From: Oscheius onirici
Lineage: Eukaryota > Nematoda > Chromadorea > Rhabditida > Rhabditidae
Direction: 5' to 3'
Assembly (NCBI GenBank): GCA_932521025.1
Contig: OW051469.1
Location: 4,042,398 to 4,106,397, forward strand
DNA: 64,000 bases
Every line of letters begins with the position of its first letter. The stretch's first letter is position 1. The notes below the pieces were generated by a model that saw nothing but the letters and a program-made list of their open reading frames with translations, was not told where the DNA came from and ran no database searches. Made by a program: the position numbers and the translations under genes. Shown one piece after another: positions 32,401 to 47,929 of this stretch.

Positions 32401-34027
32401 CTCTGTGTCCCCAGTTCTCCACAACAACTCTTCCAAGAATTTGTGTTCTTTATCTCTCTCTTGTTATCCCGTCGCTGATTTACATTTCCTCTCTAGATAT
32501 TTCTGATCCCACTACTCCGTCTTCATTTGCAATATTTTACCTACTTTTATTCTGTTGCCATTCTTCTTTTGATCTAGACAACCTTGTTTTTCAAACAAGA
32601 GAGAGTGGTTTCAATTCAGTGGTTACATTGAAAATTGAAAGTGTTCGGAGAATTTTGGAGCTGATTTGTTTAAAGCCATACTTCCTCTTTCTGTTCGTCT
32701 TTTCTGATACAAGTATTCCGGTGTGATCTGATTTGAATGTATCCTTTTTGTTTGTTTACACGCCTCTTAATCCACATCCCTGCGGCTGTTTATGGCGTTT
32801 AACCTCCGCATCATTTGCATATCCCTCTTCTTTTTCAGCCAGATCGCGACTTTTCCCATTAAAATCGTCTAAAAGATAACGGATTGGTCATTAGCCGAGT
32901 GTCGACCACGTAAGGCACTCAGAGAGAAGAATCGGAGAGGTCTCTGGACCTGCTTGAATGGAATTAACTGAGAGCTTTTTATAGTGGGATTTGGGGAAAC
33001 TTGGTTAGTGACGAGTCTGTTCCTCACAACATGTTCGAACTGGTGAGTCTTTCCACACCAAAATTATCCAGCGGCGTCATAAAGTTAGTTACAGCTTAGT
33101 TACTCCCGAAAGCATGTGGTTTCTTTAAAAAATCCCTCTCAATCAGTTTAGTAAAGTTCTAAAGGTCTTTTAAACGCCAAGTTTAGGTCTCATTTTTTTG
33201 GAGAAGTTTGAGCTAAGAAACAGATGACAAAATACGTTTTAAGTTAGACTACTAGCTTTCGATGTACTCTAGTGTAAGCACGTCACAAAAGTTGCTTTTG
33301 CGGCTTTCACAGAGCTCGCCTGTATTCACGTGATATCTTCTTACAAACCGTTTACTATTTTCACTCGAGTAATCTCAGTGGGATCTAATCAGTTGTCAAT
33401 GACACGAAGCTAAAAATAGTTGTATGGAAAAATCTCGCGGGAAACCCACTCGTTTAGCCTAAAGATTGGGTGTCAGTAGACAAACAATCAAGAGCTCCGG
33501 TCTCGATGTGTGATTTCTCTGACAATGAAAGCTCCTTTCCGGCTATTCAGCCCATTTCCTACTTGGCTCCAGTCAACTGTCCAAAAAACAAGAGTGAGTA
33601 GTCATTCCGCATTCATAAATCGCGACTGCTCGTTGACTAATTCTTCCTCTTTAAACATTTTGGTGTTCAAAGAAGAGTGGACGAATCAGAGCTCAAGAAC
33701 TTGGGGTTTCCTAGACTCAAAAACAGAACTCTTGTAATCTTTAGTCATGAACACGTATACACTTGAGTTTTTTTTTGAAAAAGATATATAAACAATCTGT
33801 TCTTGGTTCAATTTCTCCATCTAGAGAAGAATCATATGGTGAGTCTAGTGTACAGGCTCTCTCGCTCAGTTTTCAGTTCACTCAAATATTTGATCAGAGT
33901 TCTTTTTGGAAAAAAAAACTTTTGCTGTTATCACAATTTCTTGTAGCTGGTCTCTGGTCAGTATCGGGTAACTACATTATTTTGATTCATCCTCCTTTTG
34001 TCATTGAGCTGATCCACTAAAAATTGT
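29499..34027. other. Gene-poor 4.5-kb region
   Basis: No reading frame here has support from splice pairs and composition together. A possible short exon at 33505-33592 (MCDFSDNESS..., ending at a GTGAGT donor) and an ATG-GTGAGT at about 33031 might be first exons of an unseen gene. No RNA gene is recognised. The region may hold long-range control DNA or undetected ncRNAs. Confidence 0.4.
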
Positions 34028-35550
34028 TCACTTTTCTGCAGCTACCTGAATATCATTACAAACTGCCGATTCACTCTCAGATTTTGTCTCAGGAGGGCCA
34101 TTTCCCTCCACTTCCAACCAGTAGTTAGACTCCCCAAGATCCCCCATTGCCAGTACAGTAGAAAATGGCAGTTTGTTTTCAACAACTACTTTTACGCGAA
34201 CAGGTGATTTTCCCAACACAACACTCTTCTCGAAACACGTTTCTCCTCCAAAATAGGTAATTTCCTCCTGAAAAGACTCACAATTGTGTGGTAAACAAGT
34301 TTGGTTCCTTTAGTTCAATGAGCTCCCCACGAATCTCAGACACAAAGGCGTTCGCCTTTCAAATTCTCTCCCTCCTCTTTTTCTGTGGCCTCTGAGCCAA
34401 AGCCAATCTTTCCTTCTGAACGGACTGAACTGATTATGTGCACCGCGGTGTGTTTTCACTGGGAGAGACTACTCCTTTTGTTTGTTCCAGAAGGGCTGGA
34501 ACAAACCTCAGTCTCTCTCTCTGATCATGGATCCTCCTTTGATCCAAATTTCCGCCCCTCTTCCCGTGTGAAGCCATTTACGTCTCTATTATAATGACGT
34601 CTTTGAGTGGTTCCCCTTTTGTCCAAAACAATATCCAGATTTGGAATCATTAACCTACGCACGCTACGTTGTGTATTTTAGAGTTGTCTCTGGGATTCTG
34701 ACACGATTTGGTCACCTCACATAGGGATCATACTTGATTTGGGTCTCTCCAACTCTCCATAGTGACCAGCATCTTTTGAATGTATAGTTTTTGTTCCTTG
34801 TCTAGAAGAGATTCGGACAGAGAGACTGATACAAGGATTCAGTTTGATCTCTCATCCCCTTCTCCAGTCAAAACACCGTCATCAGGCGTCCTCTCTAAAC
34901 CCTATTTGACCTCCCCTTGACCTTAAAGAGAGCGTTCTCCTCTTTGAGTCCTTGTCCTAAGTGGATTCGAAGACATAGAGCAAACGAGCAGCGATTGCCA
35001 GTCCATTTTTCGAAACCTGGAATTAGGGATTCATGACACAGAAGTGAAACCACGCCGCCCACAGCACCCATTTTTGGCGAAGACCCTTCCTTGAAGCGCC
35101 AGTTTCGGAAACTTTTTCAATCCCATGTTATGGCCTTTTAAAGTTCACAAATTAATCCCCGATGCAAATTCTCCTCGCTCCTGCTCCCAACAAATAATTT
35201 TTGCTCGCCTTCGAATTATTCATACTTGATACGTTTCCCAATTTGTCGCGTATACCCGAAATGGAGACATCCAAGTCCAGACACTAAAACCAGCTGTCAA
35301 GTGCTAAATGTTACATCACCTATAGTCTCTAACCTTTCCGAATTCATTGGAAATTTAGAGGTTTCCTTCTTTCCAATTGAAGACTGGTGGTCACCCAGCC
35401 TCTATCTTTGTCGAGTAGTATTTTAGCTTTTGCAAGTTCTAACAATAAGAGAATGTACTCACAATAACTTGAAACTGTGATTCTCGGAGTAAAAACGAAC
35501 TCTTGGGATCCATAAGACTGAACAGTCAACTTGTTTTCGGACGGCTTCAT
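34028..35550 (-). CDS. Probable gene, two exons visible, function unknown
   Basis: A likely first exon runs from ATG at 35550 to a GTGAGT donor near 35462; it encodes LTVQSYGSQEFVFTPRI and similar beta-like sequence. A likely last exon runs from a CTTTTCAG acceptor near 34276 to the stop at 34028; it encodes EEITYFGGETCFEK, VRVKVVVENKLPF and an acidic/Ser tail. The phases (1 and 0) do not join directly, so one or more middle exons are missing from this model. The alternating hydrophobic pattern suggests a beta-sandwich. No family is assigned. Confidence 0.35.
34487..34516. repeat. Short inverted repeat
   Basis: Perfect 11-base arms (GTTTGTTCCAG / CTGGAACAAAC) around a 5-base loop. A hairpin or factor site is possible. 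Confidence 0.3.
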
Positions 35551-36009
35551 TAGATATCCGACTACCAGTCAGTATTTAACTAATGTACTTTTTTGACTAT
35601 TGAAGAGGGATGCTTCCAGAAATTTTCTGTACCTCCCTACTCAATCATTCGGTTATCCCAGTCTTTCCCAGAGATCTATGACCTTTACCCTTGTTCTTCT
35701 GCAAACTACAATAACGAGGCTTCATCTGTCTCCTGTCTCATATGTTTTACGCAAAGTGCCTTTTCTGGATATGATCTAAAGCCCTTGCCCAGTCAACCGT
35801 CCAGGTCGACCCGATCTCCAATTCAATGAAAAAGCTCACATGTTTTGCTTCCAAATAGAAGCTATCCGTCAACCTTGTCACCAAGCTCCATCATCATGTT
35901 GCATCCTTTCCTGCCTTCTAATTGTACCCCTGGGGATCTCTAATCAGCCTTTTCTCTGCTCCTTTTTGAAGTTTCGAACTTCCGCCATTTTCAGGCCAAC
36001 CGTAATGAC

Positions 36010-38573
<2,564 letters not shown>

Positions 38574-38718
38574 GTCTTCCTTCGACCTTTGGGTTGTCGT
38601 TCGGAAGCGAATCTGCGGGTCTGGAAATCAAGCCACAATGTGCCAAAAACTAATGAAGATTATCCGAATGAAAGAAGTTTTATGTAGAAAAATTCACAAA
38701 ATACCGGGATGGAAATCA

Positions 38719-40130
38719 CTACTCGTCGATTTTAGCCTTCTTCGCCTCGGTTCCGTTCTTGTCGGCCATCTCCAGAGCTTTCCGAGCCATCGCTATTGCG
38801 CCCTCCTTTGTCTTGTTTCCTCCGATGAAACCTACAAACTTGATTTCAGCTTAAAAGGTAAGAAAACTGACCGCTGGTGTGGACGAACACGCAGTCAGGA
38901 ATGCCACTGACGCGGGAGAGCTCGTCATCGCGCAAAGAGCGCCATTCGGCAGGTAGAGGGAGTCTGTTTTCGAAGGAGGAGAGTCGATTAGTCGGGATGG
39001 CCTGGACGCGCCAACCGCTGCCTGTAGAATCACCGAACAGCATGTAGGTGATGGAGTCGGCCAGAAGATCCTTCTCTTCTTCGATCATGAAGAAATGCTC
39101 TTTCCACGGCACGCCGCCGTTGTCCATGACGATAATTCGGCCGGATGGGTCAATCTGAAAGAAGAGGAGTTAGAAATTGATAAACTTCTGCTTAAGGATC
39201 AGCCCCCGACCACGTTTTAAGCCTCGACACTAAGCTATTCGAGCTACGAACATTGAATATATTCGTTGAATATAGAGAATCTGGGGGTTCGAATGATCAT
39301 TCCCCGACGTTTCAAGTGTTAAACGAATCTCACCTGCTTTCGATCCTCGACGGCCCTCTCCACAATCTGTCGGGCCGGCCACCAGACCTTGTACAGGTAC
39401 TGAAGAGCCTCGACGAAGTCTTTGCCGACGAGAGCCATGGCCTGCTGGAATCGCTCGTCCGGTTCGACGTTTCCCTCGTTCCAGTGCGGGTTGAGATGTC
39501 CTACACGGGATGTGATGCCTCCGGACGTTTGATATCTGTATTGTTTGGATGTGAAGATCAAATGAAGATGAACAAACCTGGGAGTTCCGTCGTATTGGTT
39601 GATTCCGTTGTCGATGGCGTCCAGCTGCTCGACGTAGCTCTGATAGAGCTTTTTGTACAGGATTGTGGCTATTTCGCTGTCGGCAGGCACGCCGAGGATC
39701 TAAAGTTGATGTCTTGTTGTCATAAAATGAAGTGGTACCTCTCCAATGAGCTGCTTTCCGTAATGAGCGTAGACCAGACCAGCCGAGCTTAGCTTCGTGT
39801 TGAAGTCGAAAATGCCGAGACTCTTCATTGTGTGGACGAATTCTCTGAAAAAAAAGAAGTTAGAAATGGTTTAATAAAGAGACATACTTTTGATGATGGT
39901 CATATCTCTGTGCTCCGTGATCGTAAACTCCTCCTACATCGACGACGATCTTGCAGTCCTTCAAGATAGCCGGGTCGCGTGTTCTGCAGCTCGTTCATGC
40001 GAAAATCTTGTGAAAAATCGTACCTGACGACGTTGTAGTCCTTGTATGCGTTGAGGCGCTTTAGCATGAAGCAGGCGAATGCCTCGTCGCAGTGGAACTT
40101 CCCGTTGTGGGTTCCAATCGTTCCACTCAT
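38719..40130 (-). CDS. myg1: MYG1-family exonuclease (UPF0160), 342 aa
   Basis: Seven exons: 40024-40130, 39888-39983, 39739-39844, 39578-39699, 39334-39535, 38872-39154 and 38719-38831 (1029 bases). The protein opens with [19 protein letters not shown], the family hallmark, then [17 protein letters not shown] with the DHH-type metal site and GHLNPHWNE in the middle. Length fits the family (about 340-380). MYG1 is a 3'-5' RNA exonuclease found in nucleus/nucleolus and mitochondria. The C-terminus is Lys/Ala-rich. The gene is convergent with the ion-channel gene; the two stop codons are only about 145 bp apart. One intron near 39190-39300 retains text resembling a decayed tRNA, but without support. 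Confidence 0.92.
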
Positions 40131-40506
40131 CTTTCGAACGATTTGCAGGAGACGGTTAATTCTGTCTGAAGCAAAATTATTTGATTTGGTAGAAGAAAAA
40201 GCAAGAGCGGAAAGACGTCATATTTTGGGATTTCTGGTTTTAAACATGCAATAACGCTCGTGTGAGACAAAATGCCCTGCTACCAACAAACAATTATAGC
40301 TCGGAACCTTTTTTTTCATTATTTTTCCAGTTTTTTTTACCTCAAAATAAAATCTTTTGGAATTTTAGACGCACAAACACTTGATATTTGGTGCACACAT
40401 GCTATAATCATTACAAGTTGCTGCAGGAACGTTTCAAACATCTGTATAGCATCGCAAACCGACAGCAAAAATAACTTTGCGGGAAAAAATGAGAGAGAAA
40501 GAAATG

Positions 40507-40550
40507 CTGTTTGAACTTGACCGCCAAAATTGGCGGTCAAGTTCAAACAG
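40507..40550. repeat. Near-perfect hairpin, 21-bp arms, 2-base loop
   Basis: The arm CTGTTTGAACTTGACCGCCA (plus one A) is followed after two bases by its exact complement, then a T run. It lies between the MYG1 and UTP6 start regions. It could be a fold-back element, a cruciform or a short hairpin RNA. Confidence 0.55.
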
Positions 40551-40876
40551 TTTTTATTCATCCGGTCGTGCCGGATTTTGTTGCTCTTTTATTTCGAGCA
40601 TCTTTTTTTGTTGCTGTTTTTTCATAATTTCATGATAACAACGCTTGGCATTGCCTAGTTGCAAAAAATGAAAAACATCTGAAATAACCAGCTGGAAATA
40701 GTTGAACCTTGGCCTTTCGCAAAGCATGAAGCAAAATCTTTTTCGAGCAAATTTTACTCCTCGCTTTTTCTCTTTATCTTAGCCCTGAGGAAAAAACGCG
40801 GTTGCCGTCACCTTGTGCCTTCGATTCTCTTTTCAGTTTCTTCTTCCTCATTCTTTACAAATACTAAAAGGTTCAG

Positions 40877-43605
40877 ATGGGAGAGTTTGTCGAAAACTCC
40901 CTAGAAGCCCTTCTCCCAGTCTTCGAACAGCTCAAAAGCTGTGAGCTGCTGTCAGATGAAGAGGTCGTCGGCCTCGTAAAGAGATGCCGTCGCTACGAGT
41001 ACCGGCTTCAAAAACGAGTCAGTCATCCCATTTGTCGTCTAATAGCCATGTAAATTAGGAAAAGAGTCCACAAGACTACCTCCTGTACGTCGATTATCTA
41101 CGAGACGTGATCACGCTGATCTGTTCACGACGAGCCCGACAGGACTACTGGCACAAGAAGGATCTCATCGACAAGCCTCTTCGACTCAAAATGGCTAGTC
41201 TTCACAGACAGTGCTGTGACCGCTTCCAGGGACAGCTGGAGCTGTGGAAACGACTGATTACTTTCTTAAAAGAAACATCGCTGAGGAAAGAGCTCAGCAA
41301 GGCTTATACGAGAGCTCTACAGGTAAATGAATCTTCAATGATTTCCATGCCGCAAAATACATTCGTGCATTCCCTTCATTCCAATTAGATAGATAGATAG
41401 ATAGAGATCCACCAAAAATCTCAAATTTCAGATCCACGGTCGTAACGTCGATCTGCGCATCGAGTCTGCTCTCTGGGAATTCTTCGGCAACGCGAGTACC
41501 GACAATGCCCGTGCCCAGCTGCAGCTAGCCATCCGAATGGGCCCCGCCGAGTACAGATTCTATGCTGCTCTATTTCGCGTTGAAATTCACTACGTCGAAA
41601 AGTTGGTCCCTTTCTTACCGTTCAAAAACATCTTATTCAGAATAATGCTGCGTAGAAAGTTCCTCCAGAAGTCTGCTAAACGAGGCGGCGAGAACAAGAA
41701 GGGCGACAAGGAAGAATCGGATGATGAAGAGGCTGTGATCGACGTCGACGTCACAGATGCCGTTCTTCAGCTGCGTGTGGCCGAAATTATCACTAATTCT
41801 GGCTTGAAAGCCGTGCCAGAGGACAAAGTCGGAGGTATAGAAGATAAAAAAAAAACTCTATACCAAAAATACTCCAGAAATGCTACTGGACATGTGGAAC
41901 TCTCTTCAAGAGTGCAAAAATCTCAATCCGGAGGCTGCTCAACGTCTTCAGGACTCCCTGGAGCAGAAACTCACCAGTCTTAAAAACGAAGACACTCAGA
42001 GATTCAAAATCCGCCAGGCTGTTGTCAACAAACAGAACGAATTCGATGCCTACGAGACGGCTGTTGCCGAGCTGCCGACGGAGAAGATGCACAGACTGTT
42101 CTTGGATTACTGTGAGAAGCAACTGGCCGAGGAAGAGGATCCTCTGGTCGAGATGAAACGATCCGAGTTGCTGGGAAAAATGCTCGAAGAGGGATGGACG
42201 ACGGAGAAGGAGATTCAGAAGGTAGATTTCATCATTTTTGGCCTAAGAATAGTTTTCAGGTAGCCGACCTCGTTCACGACGTCATTCAAGGCCAGGACAA
42301 GTCGAATCTCCTGCAGAAGGCTTTAAAATCAAATCCGAAATCGCCAATCTTCTGGACGGAATGGCTTCAATATCAGCTAGAGAACGAGTCTTTCGAGACG
42401 CCCGAAGCCATCAAAAACTTCCATGTTGAGCTGGAAGTGGCCTTCCGGAAACTCGACGCCGTTGATACTTTCCCAATATGGGAGCTGGCTCTCGACTTTG
42501 CCATTTCATACACGCCGGAGAGGGTGGAAGAGGTGACTTTTAGTCTACAGTTCTTTACAACGAGAATACTGTTAATCTGGTCGAGAATCAGAGCAAGATT
42601 GTCATTCGTTTGAATTGAAGTCCCTATTAGAGATCGAGAGAGGCGTCTTTGCGTAATCGCAATGCACATCAACTCGTATTGTATAGCGAATTCTGTCTGT
42701 TTCTGGTACAAACTCTAACTTTCCGGCAATACGACATGCTGCGCATTGCATCCTGCTTCCAGCTCCTGAACGTCGTTACGCACTTTATTTTCGATTCCTT
42801 CCGCGTATCGACCACCAAGCGTTGTTGTGTTACTTTATGCGATTTCAAGTAGGGCTGTGCAGTTATTTAAAATTCGAAGATGTGCAACAGCTAGGCGATC
42901 TTGAGGGATGTACAGAAAGTTTCGTGTTTTCGCTTCTGCACAGCTGTTTATAGCTACTGCATTTACCCTGTGGTTCTCAACCTATTCGAAGGGCGTGCTA
43001 ATCTGCAAATTACAGATCTTCGACAAAGCTTTCAAAACAGCCACGCCTTCCGTCGCCTCGAGAGTGAAGATTGTCCGTCTCGGCTATTTGAAGGCTCTTC
43101 TAGCCGAAGAGAAGATTACCCAGAGCGAATTCCAGCAACAGATTCGGGATATGATCAATCAGAAGCCCAATGAGTAAGCCCTTTTCAAATTCCTATAACT
43201 TCCTCTCATTCAGATCCTCGTTCTATTCAGCCGTAGCGGAGCAGGAACAGGCTGTCTCAAATTGTGACCATAGTCTCGTCAAATTTGCCTACAACAGCAG
43301 CATCAACGAAAACGGAACCGACAGTCTCAGCTCCTGGCTCGACTTTATTCGTTATTCCCTGAGACACGATCCGAAAAATGTTGCCCAGCTCCATCAAAGG
43401 GCCATGTTACAGCTGAAACCAGCTCTCTGTCCCGAATTTGTGGCCTCCTGGACAGTGATTCAACAGGAAACTGCCAAGGCTGTCCTTCAAGAGGTTTTTG
43501 CTCCTTTTTGTGTAAAAGTGGCTATTTTAGGAGAAAGAATCAAATAAAAGACGAGCCGAAGAGCCGACCGAAGTTGTCGAAGTGAGGAAAAGAACGAGAA
43601 AATAG
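40877..43605 (+). CDS. utp6: UTP6-like small-subunit processome (U3 snoRNP) protein, 632 aa
   Basis: Nine exons: 40877-41017, 41059-41322, 41432-41601, 41641-41834, 41878-42221, 42260-42532, 43016-43173, 43214-43493 and 43531-43605 (1899 bases). The start follows GGTTCAG directly. The N-terminal region (LLPVFEQLKSCELLSDEEV, then RRCRRYEYRLQ and LWKRLITFLKE) matches UTP6, and HAT (half-a-TPR) repeats follow, with W-x-F/W-LxxE patterns through the middle. The C-terminus is Lys/Arg-rich with a likely nuclear signal. UTP6 acts in 18S rRNA processing in the nucleolus. An acidic low-complexity insert (KKGDKEESDDEEA) sits around residues 205-220. One intron (42533-43015, 483 bp) is far longer than the rest and could host a snoRNA, though I see no clear boxes. 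AATAAA is at about 43652. Confidence 0.85.
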
Positions 43606-43968
43606 ATGCCAATTTTTTTTGTTATCACATTGTTGATTTGATTGTTGTTCCAATAAATTGTTCGAATTTTGTTCCTTCTTTTCAACGTTTTTGGTTCATT
43701 CCTATATTATCTCTCTTTCTATGTTGTTTACCTATATTTTTCACTATTTCCGTCTTATCTGTTGATTGGTTTTCTCACCATTTTATCACCGTCTGAAAAA
43801 TCCATTTTTTCGTGACTCGCTAACAATACGTTTTCCTCGCATTCTGCTATTTTTTCCAACAATTTTATCGAAAAAGTTTTCCGGAATCCATATTTTTATG
43901 TTCTCAAAATATTTTTCCTCAATTTACTTCTGAATCTGTTACGATTTCTAAGTTGTTCTCTTTTGCAG

Positions 43969-46900
43969 ATGAGCTGGGCCTCTTCCTACAATGCTCAAGT
44001 ACAGAAGGAACGCGGATATCTTGGAGATGTCGATGCGCTCTCCGACAAGATTGACAACATTAAGACCAGTAATGGCGGTAGTAACAGTGAGTTTTCTTGT
44101 TCTCTTTTGATATGTTTTGCACTTGTTTTTGGCATGGCTGTGATTAAGCTATTTTGGTACGTTATTCTTCTATGCCAGAAGTCTAGTACAATGCCACTAA
44201 CTGTTATCACTAAAATGTACTCTTTGTGTAAGGAAACGTTATGAATTGGTTTTCATTCCAAAAGATCAAATTTCGTTGTCATGACCTTTTTTTACAGCTC
44301 TGACTAACAGCACATCGCTCTCACATCAAAACACACTTGTCCAGCATAAACTCGCTCATTTGTGCACATGTCTACGAGCGAGAGCGGACGGCCCTCTTTC
44401 ATGTTTGTCGGAGATTGTTTGCGCCCGTGTTAGCCACCCTCTGTCTCTCCATTAGTTACTCGTCATTCCCTTTTGAACGAATATATACGAAAAACATGCC
44501 AAAATATGCGTCAACCGGCTTATTTCATGTCCCAATCGGACAGCCTTGCCCCCTCTTTTTTTTCGGTTTCACCCACTCTGTTTTCACTCTTCGCGACACG
44601 CACAAACCTAGTTTCACTGCTTTTTCTGCACCAATTTGAACAGAGAACTCAGATCAACCTGCTGAAATGGTTCCTCCTGGGGACAGAGACTTTGTACCAC
44701 CGCCACAAACCAGTTTCGGTACTTCTCAACTTGGTATGGCTTTGAAATCGTGCTTGATTTTTGAATTTGGTTCAATAACATCGATTTTTTATAAATAAAA
44801 TTCGCAGGATTCCATGGCGCAGGTTCGAATCCGAGCCCGTTTGGACGTGGAGGCGGCTCTGCCGGTCGAGGATTTCCATCCCAGCCTTTCCCGTCTCATG
44901 GCTTCCAAACCCAACAGCAGCAGCAGCAGTTCCCAGCTCAGCCGTTCCCTAACCAAGGTAAGATTTTTACCATAATTATTTTCAATACTATCCTATTATT
45001 TTGACGTTTTGATCGCGCTAGCAGATAGTTTGGTAATGCTTTAACTATCACCACCTTTTCAACGTTGTCTCGACTTGTGTGTTGGATGCAGAAGCAGAAT
45101 GTGGTCTTCATTCAAAACCGTACGTATGGGCTAATTTCCAAGTATTGTTTGCATCCTATCCTTTGTATTAATTTATTGCATAAGGTGTAAGGTTTCGGGA
45201 ATTTCACATCTGTGCGATTCGCTCGCCCTCTGTGCCTCCAACTATGAGTTGACCAACTTTGCCACAGTATTCCTTAGCCTGAAAGTTGCTATCTGATAAC
45301 TTGAATTGAATACTCTCATTTTCAGTGAACCAGTTCAATCACGGCAGCCAGAACAATCCGGCCGATTTTCCGAATCCCTACCATGCCGGCAACAGTCCTC
45401 GCGGTGGCGGTGGACATCGTGGCGGATATCGAGGAGGACGCGGCGGAGGAAGTAGCGCCGGACATTCGCGTGAAAGCCTCGCCTCACCACTGGCCGCAAG
45501 AATATCGTCGCCTATCGAGGAGGCCGGAGAGAAGCGTTCGTTTTATATATTTTTTTCTTTAAAAGTTGCTAATTCCAGCCATGAGCGCGGAAGATGTGGC
45601 CCTTCTGAACAAATTCCTCCACAATACGGTCAAGATGATGACGGACGGCCATGTGGACATTCGAAAACAGCAAAATGATCCGAGAAGTCCGCTCCACTCG
45701 GCGATGCATTTCAAGGACCTCAGACTGTTAGTTTTATAGTCTTTATCCATTTTTTATCGAAAAATTTCCAGTAAAGAGCCTCTTCTCAGAGCCCTGGAAG
45801 TTATGGGCTTCCACCAGCCGTCGAAAATCCAGGAGTTTGCTCTTCCGCTTCTCCTGATGGAGCCACCGACGAATATGATCGCCCAGTCGCAGTCGGGAAC
45901 GGGTAAGACGGCGGCTTTCGTTCTGACGATGCTGTCGCGCGTCGACCCTTCTCTCAACTATCCACAGGCTATCTGTCTGGCTCCTACTTACGAGCTGGCC
46001 AAACAGATTGGTATGTTTTAATATTTTTTTTGTACACAAATTGCCAGCAAAAGTTCTTGATACGTTGATTGAGTCTGCTTAAGTTTCGAAAAAATGTAAC
46101 AAAATTTACTTTTCAGGCGAAGTCGTCTCGAACATGGCCCAATTCATGCCGGAGGTCAAAGTCCACTACGCTGTCAAGGGACAGGGAAGAAGTCAGTTTT
46201 CCTCTTATTTATTTAAAAACTTCAACTCCAGTTCCACACGGCTACCGGATCCCGGAGCAGATTATCATCGGTACTCCCGGTCGCATGATCGAGTATCTGA
46301 CCAAATTGCGCTGTTTCGACCCGTCCAAGATTGTCTGTCTCGTGTTGGACGAAGCTGATGTCATGATTGGCAAGCAGGGACATCTGGATCTCAGTCACAG
46401 GATCTATAAGTAAGTTTTTTGTCTTTTTCTAGAAAAAGGAAAATTCAGCACTATCGAGGCGGAAGCCGAACACGTGCAGACGATGCTCTTCTCAGCCACC
46501 TACGACCAGACTGTGATGGATTTCGCCGAAAAGCTGATCAAAGACGCGGTCTCTGTGACGTTGAAAAAGGAAGATCTGGCCCTAAACAACATCAAACAGT
46601 ACTTTGTCGAGTGCCGAAACCGTGACGCCAAGTTTGAGGTCTTTTGGTACTTTCAGTAGATCTAAAAATAAGAATTTAGGCTGTTAACGACCTGTACAGT
46701 GGACTGATCATCGCCTCGAGCGTAATTTTCACCAGGACACGCAGCAGTGCCAACTGGCTTACTCAACGGCTCATGGAGAGGGGACACGAGGTGAATTTTT
46801 ATGTTTTCCCCCTCGAAAAACGATTGGACGAAGCTGAAGTCTAAAAAATGCCGAGACCGTTCATTGAAGTCAGCATGAAAACATTTCCAGACTCTTACAA

Positions 46901-47501
46901 TTAGATCAAAAAAGACTCAAAAATATGCACATTTGATCAAATTTATCAAGCGCACTAATTTCGGCTTATATATTTTTCGCTACAAACGACTAATTCTTTA
47001 CGTTTAGTCCTTCGTAATCATATCTGCTTCCAGGTAGTTCTCCTACACGGAGACATGACAGTCCAGGAACGAGCATACGCGATTCAACAGTTCAAAGACG
47101 GCGTCTTCAAGGTCCTCATCACTACCAATGTCTGCAGTCGAGGTTATTTCCTATTGTTTCAAATTTTAAACAAAACCTTGTAGGAATTGATGTTTCACAG
47201 GTGACGATTGTGATCAACTACGACGTGCCGTACTACCAGGAGCAGCCGACGGAGCCCGACTACGAGACGTATCTTCATCGAATCGGCAGGACGGGACGTT
47301 TCGGAAAGAGCGGCATCGCTATCAATTTTATCGACTCGCTGGAGGATCTGCAGCTCATTGAGAAGCTTAAGAAGCATTTTGGTAAGCTTTTTAAGCCGTT
47401 TTGGGAGAATAAAATAACTATAAACTATAGGCAAACCGATCCTAAAGCTTGATCCGTCGAACATTGTCGAGCTCGAGGCCATCGAGAAGAACGAGCCCTA
47501 G
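43969..47501 (+). CDS. ddx-19: DDX19/DBP5-like DEAD-box RNA helicase with RGG/Q-rich N-terminus, 623 aa
   Basis: Thirteen exons: 43969-44086, 44644-44718, 44808-44957, 45326-45535, 45579-45726, 45772-46010, 46117-46191, 46232-46409, 46449-46638, 46680-46790, 47034-47142, 47184-47381 and 47431-47501 (1872 bases). Motifs in order: Q motif [47 protein letters not shown] and [13 protein letters not shown]. The PSKIQE and [11 protein letters not shown] wording is that of DDX19/DBP5, which remodels mRNPs at the cytoplasmic face of the nuclear pore. The N-terminal 200 residues are unusual: Gln runs, FG dipeptides and an RGG box ([17 protein letters not shown]), fitting nuclear-pore or RNA granule contact. 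The start codon directly follows CTTTTGCAG, a spliced-leader acceptor. The poly(A) signal of UTP6 lies about 310 bp upstream on the same strand. Confidence 0.92.
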
Positions 47502-47929
47502 ATCCCCGAATGGAAGATGCCTTCTGAGCGCTGTTTTATCGTATTTTTTGCCGTTTAATTCTTCATCAAATCATTATTTCCCTTTGCCCCTCCGCCTTCA
47601 TTTAACGAGGTATTTTGTCCATTATGTTGACTCTCCCTCCCATTCTCTCCGTTCCAAAAAATCTCTGTGCAATTTATATTACCGATGCCTTCATTCTCTC
47701 TATCTAATATTTTGCCCGTTATAAAAGGCTGTAACATACTGTCTTTTCTGAGAGTTGCTTTCTGTCCATTGCCGTAGTCAGGCCAATATTAGTCGAAGGA
47801 ACAGGTCACAGAAGCGGTTTTCTGTCTCAATGTGGAGACAGTAACTGAAATCAGAAGAAGACGGCTACGATCCCCTTATGAGTCAAAAGTCTGTCGTCTG
47901 AAGATTGCTGCAGTAACCCGTACTTTACT
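47502..47929. other. Intergenic
   Basis: Pyrimidine-rich 3' flank of the DDX19 gene, then unremarkable sequence. Nothing else is seen. Confidence 0.5.

Noticed and set aside
39190-39300. A tRNA-like sequence inside a MYG1 intron
   Set aside because: Only fragments resemble A and B boxes; no stems form on either strand.
41391-41406. GATA tandem repeat
   Set aside because: Only a short microsatellite in an intron of the UTP6 gene.
42533-43015. A snoRNA in the long UTP6 intron
   Set aside because: No C/D or H/ACA box set could be identified by eye, though hosting would be plausible.
44817-44835. B-box-like GGTTCGAATCC
   Set aside because: It lies inside a coding exon of the DDX19 gene, in frame, with no A box at the right distance.
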